Assembly (NCBI GenBank): GCA_945900455.1
Contig: CAMDJH010000009.1
Coordinates: 1-48,647, forward strand
Direction of reading: 5' to 3'
DNA: 48,647 nt
Source of the DNA: Akkermansia muciniphila
GTDB lineage: Bacteria; Verrucomicrobiota; Verrucomicrobiia; Limisphaerales; UBA9464
Numbering within the stretch: position 1 is the stretch's first letter; every line of letters begins with the position of its first letter. The position numbers were made by a program, and so were the translations under genes. The notes under the pieces are model-generated. The model saw nothing but the letters and a program-made list of their open reading frames with translations. It was not told where the DNA came from and did not search any database. This document shows positions 42,714 through 48,647 of this stretch, piece after piece.

Positions 42714-42773
42714 TTTGAACCAGACCATTTCAGTCTGCTTCAAACAGGTTACCCCGCAACTTCTCGATGTCAA
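42714..42773 (-). promoter_or_regulatory. Candidate promoter and palindromic operator of the isc operon
   Basis: On the minus strand TTGACA (42773-42768) is followed after 16 bp by TAACCT (42751-42746), a plausible sigma-70 promoter. Directly downstream is a 12-bp inverted repeat, TTTGAAGCAGAC and GTCTGGTTCAAA, with a 7-nt spacer (42744-42714) and one mismatch, ending 3 bp before the iscR start codon. This fits autoregulation by the Rrf2 protein. Confidence 0.65.
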
Positions 42774-42797
42774 ATGGGTTTGTTCAATGGAATCCCC

Positions 42798-44276
42798 TCA
42801 CTCTTCGCGCACGCGATAAAACTGGACCGTCTCTCCGGGACCCATTGTGTCCCGCACAAGCGAGCCTCCGGCAACCGCCAGGTTCGTTGAGATGCTCTGC
42901 CAGATCTTCAGTTCGCTCGAAACTTCCAGCACGCACGTATGACCCGCGTGGCCGTGCACCCGCACCCACCGTGCGCCGTCCTGATATCCTTCCAACCGGA
43001 CCAAGGGGAGCGTGTCGTTGGATAACAGAAAATTCGCGCTCACATAATCGCCGATGCGTTGGCCCGTGGCTTTGCCCTGCACATTGTCGAACATGAAATG
43101 GAATCCACCGTAAATACGGCTCATGCCCACCTCGTTCACACAGGCCGACAGACTGTCGAACTTACGGAACACTCCGGGCAGCGAATCGGATGATGCCGTG
43201 AATGAAATTGCGTCGGTTCCATAAAAATGGGTGAGAACCTGCCCGCTGGCCTTGCTAAAGGTGCTGTGGCCGCTGGTGTAGCCCGGAAACGGCGGAGACG
43301 GGAGATCTTGCTCCCAATTCGGATCCGCCTCGGTCAGCGGATTGTTGTCGGCCACCGCCTGCTGGATCGCGGTCACCGGCCGCCAAAAATTATACCGATA
43401 CTTGATCTCCCAGCACACAATCGCACCGTCCGCCTGCGCCAGGCCGATCAAGGCAAAGAGCCGGGCGTTCTCCGCGAGTGAATTGTTCCGATCCCGGGCA
43501 ATGGTGGCGGCAATTCTGTCCCAATGACCGGGAGGCATGGATGTGTAACTGAAATCCGACCAAAAAACGGCAATCTGGCTCTGTTCGAGGGTACGAACCG
43601 AGCTGGTCTTGCTCCCAATCGCCTTCACCTGATTGAAGGCCTCGGCGTATTCGGGACTGTCAAGAGCGGGCGGTGGCGGTGGAAGAAACGATTCGAGGTC
43701 CGGCAAGCAAAACGGGGTAACGTAACGCCACTGGGGCGTCAGCGGTGGACGAAAGAAGGGCGGCGTACGGCGCCACTGGCCCGGCGCGTCGCTCGGAATA
43801 TAAGGCACGTCCGTCTGAGACCCATCCGCCTCACGACTTTCGATCGTCTGCTGGGCAACTTGGATTCCGAGGGTCACGCCGTTCGTCAAAGATTCGCTGG
43901 ACCCCGTGCCAGCGACATAGGTCGAAAATAAATCGTCCGCGGGTGCGCCGAACGAAGGATACAGCGTCTTCATCACCACGTGGGCAGCCCCGACCGCCGC
44001 GGCCTCGGGCGAGGTGCCCGGTGGGGAGCTGAGTTGCCACCGATACGGCTGGTGCGTACGAAGCACCGAATTCACCGCGTCGTACATGGCGGTGTGGAGG
44101 ATTGCGAGGTTACGTGAGCTCAGAGTTGGGCCACTGTTATCGACGCGGATGGCATCGATCATCAGTGCATTCCAGTCAAGAATCGCGTCGGCATCCAACC
44201 TCGCTGCGACGAGATGCATCATCGCTGCCAGGACTGCCACCAACCCAAAACACCTGCCCTTGTAAGACGTTTTCAC
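42798..44276 (-). CDS. Vanadium haloperoxidase-like PAP2 protein, secreted
   Basis: The 492-residue protein (GTG start) has a signal peptide (about 1-27) and the vanadate/phosphate site of the PAP2/vanadium chloroperoxidase superfamily: K-x6-R-P in KYRYNFWRPVTAI, TSGHS in FPGYTSGHSTF, and S-R-x5-H-x3-D in MSRIYGGFHFMFDN. The last 70 residues form a beta segment ending QFYRVREE, like C-terminal domains frequent on verrucomicrobial secreted proteins. It may be a haloperoxidase or a phosphatase; sequence alone does not decide. The stop is 25 bp from the isc promoter. Confidence 0.9.
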   Translation of the reverse strand: MKTSYKGRCFGLVAVLAAMMHLVAARLDADAILDWNALMIDAIRVDNSGPTLSSRNLAILHTAMYDAVNSVLRTHQPYRWQLSSPPGTSPEAAAVGAAHVVMKTLYPSFGAPADDLFSTYVAGTGSSESLTNGVTLGIQVAQQTIESREADGSQTDVPYIPSDAPGQWRRTPPFFRPPLTPQWRYVTPFCLPDLESFLPPPPPALDSPEYAEAFNQVKAIGSKTSSVRTLEQSQIAVFWSDFSYTSMPPGHWDRIAATIARDRNNSLAENARLFALIGLAQADGAIVCWEIKYRYNFWRPVTAIQQAVADNNPLTEADPNWEQDLPSPPFPGYTSGHSTFSKASGQVLTHFYGTDAISFTASSDSLPGVFRKFDSLSACVNEVGMSRIYGGFHFMFDNVQGKATGQRIGDYVSANFLLSNDTLPLVRLEGYQDGARWVRVHGHAGHTCVLEVSSELKIWQSISTNLAVAGGSLVRDTMGPGETVQFYRVREE

Positions 44277-44318
44277 GATTGCCTTACGATGCCTGCGTTT
44301 CTCGAGTGCCGATTGAAT

Positions 44319-44759
44319 TCAGTGACGCACCGGTCGGTGGAGGGTAAACGTCCCCACGTCGTACTTTGAGTCATAGGTGGAGAAGAAATTCGTCCCGGAA
44401 GCCCATCCGTTGTACCGGTAGACGCCGCCCGCCATTTTGCCCAGATCCGATTCGCCGTGGAATCGAAAGCGGTCCGCCTCGCGTTGACCCGCCAATTCCA
44501 CGGTGTAGGCGAACGAAAAGATCCGCTTATATCGCGCGTGAAAATGAGCCTGATACGTTCCATTACCGGAATCCTTCAGCACCGCTCTCATGGTGTCGCT
44601 ATGGGTATTGTTCGTGTTTTGCCATGTGCCGATCCACTGGCCACTGATTCCTTCGGATGGCACGGGTTCGCGACCGGCAGCCCGCCACTCGCGGTTAAAA
44701 GACGAGCAGCCAGTGAGGAGTATCGCGACCGCAACGATGGCATTCCAAGTATGTTTCAT
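44319..44759 (-). CDS. Small lipoprotein of unknown function
   Basis: From ATG 44759 the 146-residue product has a lipoprotein signal (VAVAILLTGC at about residues 9-18) and a beta-rich mature domain (ISGQWIGTWQNTNN, YQAHFHARYKRIFSFAYTVE, RFRFHGESDLGKMAGGVYRY, YDVGTFTLHRP) like a small lipocalin-type barrel. I know similar proteins from Verrucomicrobiota without function. It lies 42 bp upstream of the haloperoxidase-like gene and may share its transcript. Confidence 0.85.
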   Translation of the reverse strand: MKHTWNAIVAVAILLTGCSSFNREWRAAGREPVPSEGISGQWIGTWQNTNNTHSDTMRAVLKDSGNGTYQAHFHARYKRIFSFAYTVELAGQREADRFRFHGESDLGKMAGGVYRYNGWASGTNFFSTYDSKYDVGTFTLHRPVRH

Positions 44760-44907
44760 GAGATTATGGGTATCGCATACCGCAGAATTACAAGCTTCCG
44801 GAGAGAAAGTCGACGAGATCGTGCCCAAAAATCGACTCCCAAGACAGCCGTGATCGCACCGTGACCAAGCGGTCTGCCTGACGCGCAGGAGATCCTGACA
44901 TTTTGAG

Positions 44908-46662
44908 TTACTGGATCCTCTGCGATGGGCATGTGAATTCCAAGCGAAGGCGGACCAGCGAACGAAGCGCCCGCGTCACGGTTTGTTCCAGAGATCCAGT
45001 TGTGCACACCGTCGCAAAACGGCGCCCTCTCAGTTCCAACGGTGGGTCGTAAAGGTTTGCCAACCGTTGAAAGTCTTCGAACCGGGCATCGGAGACCTCA
45101 TTGGACTTCAATTCGCGCGCCTTGAGACGCCGTTTTGCTGCAATGTCACTCGCTTGAGCTTCGACAAACACGACCGCGATACCTCGTGGCGAGAAATGAT
45201 CGCGCACGGCTGCACGGTGTTCGCGGCGCGCAAACGTCGCGTCAAGAATCACACTGCGGCCTGCATGCACTTCAACTTCCGCCGCAGCGAACAGACTCCT
45301 GTACGTCTGTCCGGTCCTGGCAGCGGAGTAAAGGCGGCGGCGTAAGACGGCGCGGGTGCGTTCGTAGAGTGGGACGCCCGCCAACTGTTTGCGCACGCTA
45401 TCAGAGGAGTAGATTGGCCAACCGAGTTTCGCAGCGAGAGCGCGGGCGAGAGTGCTCTTGCCGGAGGCGATGCGGCCCATGACCACCAGCACCCGTGGCT
45501 TGGATCCGGCGACGGTATATTGGAGAGCGAGCTTGAAGTAGCGGCGCGCCCGCTCCGCCGCCGCCAACCGTTCTTTCTCCGGCATGGCGCGGGCGATGCT
45601 CTGAAGGCTTTCGACTTTGCCCCGCACATAGGCGCGGTAACATTTGTAAAAATCCATCAGGCGCGGCATTCCGTCGTCCTGAAGTTCCGCAGCCATTCGT
45701 CGGGCAAAGTAACGACCAAGATCCGGCCGGCCTTTGTAGTCCAAATCCATCGCCAGGAAGGCGGCATCGCTGGCCACATCCACATAACGGAAGCGATCGT
45801 TGAATTCGATGCAATCGTATATACTGAGATCACCCGGCGTGAGATGAACGTGCTCAAGGTGCAAGTCACCGTGGCAATCGCGGATCCACTTTTCCCGCAC
45901 GCGCGACTCGAACAAACGGGCTTGGCGTTTGTAGAACTCGTTCGTGTAAAAGCGAATCGTTTCGAACGCGGGGCGAGAAATCGTCGGATTGACGGGACAG
46001 TCCTGCACCCCCTCAAAGGCAGATCCCTCACCCACCGGGGCATCGGTAGAAACTGCCGCCTCGCCAACGAACTTTTCCGTCTGCTGAAAGTTCTCATCGG
46101 TGCTGATACGCAGCCGTTCAATGCGGCCCCACGACTCAATCTCCTCGTTTGGGCGTTGCCCCTGGTAGAAGTCTTTCAGGGTCGCGGCAATGCGGTCAAT
46201 GTCACCGGGATCCACGCCATTTCGCCCAAGGAGCTTGTCGAGAAAATAACCATCGGTCATCCGGCGCATTTTCACCGTATATTCCACAACCGCCTCTCCC
46301 ATACCAAACGTGAGCCGTCCCTGGATTCTCGATATGGGCAAAACATCGAGGTAGATTTTGGGCGCCAGCCGGCGGTTCAACGCGACCTCACGCTCGCAGA
46401 AGTGGCGGCGTTTTTCCAGGCTGGAGAAGTCCAGGAAACCGAAGTTAACAGGCTTCTTCACTTTGAACACGAATGGCGGCGCGATGAAGACGAACGAGGC
46501 GTGCGTCTGTAGCAGGTGCACGCGCCTGGGCCGGTGCGGATAGGAGCGCGGATTGAGCAGGAACGCCACGAGTTCCTCGGAAGAGTCAACGGCCCCTGCG
46601 GAGCCTGCTCTGCGAGACGGAGGTGCCCGTCTGCGCACAGCCGTTGGCGGGATGGGATTCAT
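44908..46662 (-). CDS. Bifunctional APH-like / AAA (P-loop) kinase protein
   Basis: From ATG 46662 the product has 584 residues. The N-terminal two thirds resemble aminoglycoside phosphotransferase-fold kinases (FVFKVKKPVNFGFLDFSS for ATP binding, RDCHGDLHLEHVHL with catalytic Asp, IEFNDRFRYVDVASDAAFLA). The C-terminal third is a P-loop kinase (VVMGRIASGKSTLARALAAK, VILDATFARREHR). This fusion is widespread and of unknown substrate; it often sits with phosphoribosyltransferase or universal-stress genes. Here the upstream neighbour is a collapsed phosphoribosyltransferase gene, which fits that context. Confidence 0.9.
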   Translation of the reverse strand: MNPIPPTAVRRRAPPSRRAGSAGAVDSSEELVAFLLNPRSYPHRPRRVHLLQTHASFVFIAPPFVFKVKKPVNFGFLDFSSLEKRRHFCEREVALNRRLAPKIYLDVLPISRIQGRLTFGMGEAVVEYTVKMRRMTDGYFLDKLLGRNGVDPGDIDRIAATLKDFYQGQRPNEEIESWGRIERLRISTDENFQQTEKFVGEAAVSTDAPVGEGSAFEGVQDCPVNPTISRPAFETIRFYTNEFYKRQARLFESRVREKWIRDCHGDLHLEHVHLTPGDLSIYDCIEFNDRFRYVDVASDAAFLAMDLDYKGRPDLGRYFARRMAAELQDDGMPRLMDFYKCYRAYVRGKVESLQSIARAMPEKERLAAAERARRYFKLALQYTVAGSKPRVLVVMGRIASGKSTLARALAAKLGWPIYSSDSVRKQLAGVPLYERTRAVLRRRLYSAARTGQTYRSLFAAAEVEVHAGRSVILDATFARREHRAAVRDHFSPRGIAVVFVEAQASDIAAKRRLKARELKSNEVSDARFEDFQRLANLYDPPLELRGRRFATVCTTGSLEQTVTRALRSLVRLRLEFTCPSQRIQ

Positions 46663-46703
46663 CGTTGGGACATCTCGAGGAACGTGATTCAACCCCAGTC
46701 GTG

Positions 46704-47180
46704 TCAATTCCGTGTGGGAAACTGGCTGGCGCGTTCCAGCAATTCACACACTTCGTCGTCGGTCGTCTGCGAGAAATCCCGGTACCACTGACCGACCCCA
46801 TCAAATTCGGCCGGCGTCATGACAGCGACGAATTCGTCGAGCGGCGCATTGAGTGCCCGCGCAATCTCGTAACCCACGGGCACTCCTCCGCGAGGCAGCG
46901 CGAGTATCAAAACGTCAGGACGATCGGCATACGTCATCAGTCGCTTCGCCAATTGCCGGCCGGCTTCCACACGATCGCGAAATATCACAATAAAAGTATT
47001 CCTTTCATCGAGTATGCCTCCACCAATACTGCCGCCGCTCCCATGCGCGAAGAGGACGATGCCCCTCGCACCGGCAGGCACACGCAACTCGCCCCCCAGC
47101 GGGGCGGAACCCACCCGAATGCGCACGTCGCGCGAGGCGAACTCGGTCGCTGGCGTGAGGGATTTCGAGTTCATATTCAT
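46704..47180 (-). pseudogene. In-frame collapsed hydrolase / phosphoribosyltransferase gene
   Basis: The 158-codon frame joins three pieces without a stop. Residues 17-50 match the N-terminus of a dienelactone-hydrolase-like alpha/beta hydrolase ([19 protein letters not shown]). Residues about 62-120 match the N-terminus of a phosphoribosyltransferase ([33 protein letters not shown]). Residues about 121-152 match its C-terminus ([20 protein letters not shown]). The PRPP-binding VDDGxATG loop and the hydrolase catalytic residues are missing, so it cannot be active as either enzyme. Either two internal deletions kept the frame, or the assembly collapsed. Confidence 0.7.
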
Positions 47181-47198
47181 TCCCCGTGTGGCACCGGT

Positions 47199-47495
47199 CT
47201 AATGCCAGTTTTTCCAAAGCGTTGTCAGCGCGTGGAAAAAGCTGAATGCTCCGGCAATTTTCTGAGCCACTCCCGCCGGGGACCGATTCCGTCCCCGCCA
47301 CAATGATAGCACGGGTGCCAGCACACTCCAACCGGCCGACGCCTTGCGGCCGACGTCCAGGCCCAAATCCACCCACGCAACAACCGGGCTAAAGTTCTTC
47401 GCTTCCGTCACCAGTATCCGCCGGTGTGCAGCGCTTTGCTGGAACAGTTCCGTCTTGCGTTCCTGGCAACGAATCAATTGTCCGGTTTCAAACAT
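47199..47495 (-). CDS. YqjK-like small protein
   Basis: The 98-residue product (RCQERKTELFQQSAAHRRIL at about 9-28, and a hydrophobic C-terminal half) sits where YqjK is found in the yqjC-D-E-K clusters. It overlaps the end of the YqjE-like gene by 22 bp, so it is translationally coupled. It probably is a peripheral or single-pass membrane protein. The family assignment rests mainly on context. Confidence 0.65.
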   Translation of the reverse strand: MFETGQLIRCQERKTELFQQSAAHRRILVTEAKNFSPVVAWVDLGLDVGRKASAGWSVLAPVLSLWRGRNRSPAGVAQKIAGAFSFFHALTTLWKNWH

Positions 47496-47860
47496 GCAAG
47501 ATCCTTCTTCAACTCACTAATAGTGCCCGAAAAAGCACCGAGCGCCTTCAGACGCGATTGAAGAGCGCGCCACGCCAACACCGTGGCGATCATATACGAC
47601 ACGCTCAATCCAACGAGCGCCGGCAATCGGCCACTCTCCCAAAAAACGACAACCACCGTGAAGGTCACCAGCGAAAGCGTCATCATCCCGAATGCAGCCA
47701 CGGCAGCCGCCCAGAGGACCGCCTCCACCAGCCGGCACTTTTCCTCCCGCAACTCGACCGCGAACAATTCGACACGGTTCTGTGCTGTCGCCAAGAGCGC
47801 GTCAAGGATCCGCTTCAGCGACATCCAGACGCCCCCTTTCACTTCATACTCTTCGCTCAT
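47474..47860 (-). CDS. YqjE-like phage-holin-family membrane protein
   Basis: The 128-residue protein has an N-terminal amphipathic helix (LKRILDALLATAQNRVELFAVELREEK) and two transmembrane helices (about 48-72 and 80-100), the YqjE/Holin-X pattern. It begins 6 bp after the DUF883 gene. Such proteins are thought to anchor stationary-phase factors at the inner membrane; the exact role is unknown. Confidence 0.85.
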   Translation of the reverse strand: MSEEYEVKGGVWMSLKRILDALLATAQNRVELFAVELREEKCRLVEAVLWAAAVAAFGMMTLSLVTFTVVVVFWESGRLPALVGLSVSYMIATVLAWRALQSRLKALGAFSGTISELKKDLACLKPDN

Positions 47861-47866
47861 GCACGC

Positions 47867-48163
47867 CTACTTTCTGCTGACGAGTACACCCATGAGAATG
47901 CCCACGCCAAACGCGACACCGATCGACTGGTAAGGATGCTCCCGGATCGCCCTATCGGCGACTTCCGCACCTTCCGTGGCGTTCTCCTCCAGGCGGCGGC
48001 AGGAACGTTTGGCGGTGTCGAGTGCGTCCGCAAGGCGCTCACGGGCCTCGACGGCTTTGTCGCCCGCAGCGTCCTTGGTGGCGAGGAGCAACGCTTCAGA
48101 GTCCTGAACGATGCGCTTAAGTTCGGTCATAATTCTATCCGTGTTCACTTCGGTGGAGCTCAT
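47867..48163 (-). CDS. YqjD/ElaB-like DUF883 protein
   Basis: From ATG 48163 the product has 98 residues: a charged amphipathic helix (LKRIVQDSEALLLATKDAAG, EARERLADALDTAKRSCRRL) and a C-terminal membrane helix (IGVAFGVGILMGVLVSRK). Relatives in E. coli tether ribosomes to the membrane in stationary phase. It heads the three-gene cluster with YqjE- and YqjK-like genes. Confidence 0.88.
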   Translation of the reverse strand: MSSTEVNTDRIMTELKRIVQDSEALLLATKDAAGDKAVEARERLADALDTAKRSCRRLEENATEGAEVADRAIREHPYQSIGVAFGVGILMGVLVSRK

Positions 48164-48169
48164 ATTCAA

Positions 48170-48461
48170 TTCTTTCGTGATGGTTAATTCCTGCTCAATT
48201 TTTGTGCGACCCGCACTACACGGCGTCGCCTCACTGTATTAAGCTGCAACAACAGTGCGCATCGCGCTGACCGGAGATTGGCGAACGTTAGCCATAAATT
48301 GAACATTCTATCGATGGATTGGGAACCATATCACTGCTCATGACGGATCAGGCTGGTCCTCGCCGACGCATGAGGCTTCGCGGCGTTTGCCCAAGATCGG
48401 CTATTCCTTGCGGGCGCAAGCGCCCGGCTGGAGATTGGACATTTGGATCTGGAGTCATTTT
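48170..48461. promoter_or_regulatory. Upstream region of the yqjD-like operon
   Basis: About 290 bp without a gene hold the promoter of the minus-strand trio. No specific site can be named. A phrase GGAGATTGGACATTT near 48430 resembles one at about 27816. Confidence 0.35.
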
Positions 48462-48647
48462 TATTCTGCGGCCCAACGGGCTGCAATTCCTTAGCCCAGC
48501 CCAACGGGCTGGGAATTCGTGCCAATAAATCGGGCGACCTGAAGGGCCGCGATAGTCGGGTGTGCTCTTAGACGTTGACGATTATCGCGCCGCCGTTGGG
48601 GCGCATAAATGTGTCGGTTGCCGGTTACCCAGGCCGTTGGCCTGGGC
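48462..48647 (-). repeat. Composite palindromic repeat, copy 2 (cut by window edge)
   Basis: Read on the minus strand from the window end this copy has CCCAGGCC-AAC-GGCCTGGG (48646-48628), connecting phrases GCGCCCCAACGG and CTATCGCGGCCCTTCAGG, then CCCAGCCC-GTT-GGGCTGGG (48513-48495) and GCCCGTTGGGC (48481-48471), the same order as copy 1 at 32553-32757. The 48495-48513 palindrome has a compensating G/C swap in both arms relative to the others. Confidence 0.75.

Overview
The window looks like chromosomal DNA of a member of Verrucomicrobiota, most likely the soil/freshwater Limisphaerales (Pedosphaera-like, old subdivision 3) group. This is inferred from gene content: two Tat-exported DUF1501 proteins, a DUF4159 protein, a type-II-pseudopilin-like protein with an H-X9-DG-like C-terminus, SYLF and PhyH proteins, a PAP2/vanadium haloperoxidase with a verrucomicrobial C-terminal beta extension, high GC, few strong Shine-Dalgarno sites, and dispersed palindromic repeats of a kind often seen in these genomes. 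No rRNA, tRNA, CRISPR array or intact transposase was seen.

Left part (1-16 kb): the end of a pseudopilin-like gene; an EF-hand/Gly-Pro-rich secreted protein encoded divergently from a two-component system whose sensor carries a similar Gly-Pro-rich periplasmic tract; then, on the minus strand, an operon of an ECF sigma factor, a membrane protein joining an anti-sigma-like N-terminus to a VWA/YfbK module, and a giant (about 2350 aa) envelope protein of unknown function. This operon is the best candidate for an undescribed system. A DUF1501 protein and a DUF4159 protein follow.

Middle (17-33 kb): a SYLF lipid-binding protein, the collapsed remnant of a GH13-type glycosidase, a PhyH dioxygenase, a dispersed 330-bp repeat, a DyP peroxidase with a small partner protein, a three-gene bufferin-like RiPP metallophore operon (precursor, MNIO/DUF692 enzyme, DUF2063 partner), a STAS protein, ileS, an EboB-like TatD hydrolase with a small upstream partner, a fused cobA-hemD, a second DUF1501 protein, and a repeat-rich gap.

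Right part (33-48.6 kb): an ArgA-type N-acetylglutamate synthase, lolC/E and lolD for lipoprotein release, two secreted proteins of unknown function, an Isc iron-sulfur operon (iscR-iscU-iscS-like-mrp) preceded by a promoter and palindromic operator candidate, a vanadium haloperoxidase-like protein, a lipoprotein, an APH/AAA kinase fusion, a second in-frame collapsed gene (hydrolase plus phosphoribosyltransferase fragments), and a yqjD-yqjE-yqjK-like trio. The iscS-like gene is notable because the lysine that normally binds PLP reads as arginine.

Function calls rest on motif recognition by eye; no database search or structure prediction was run.
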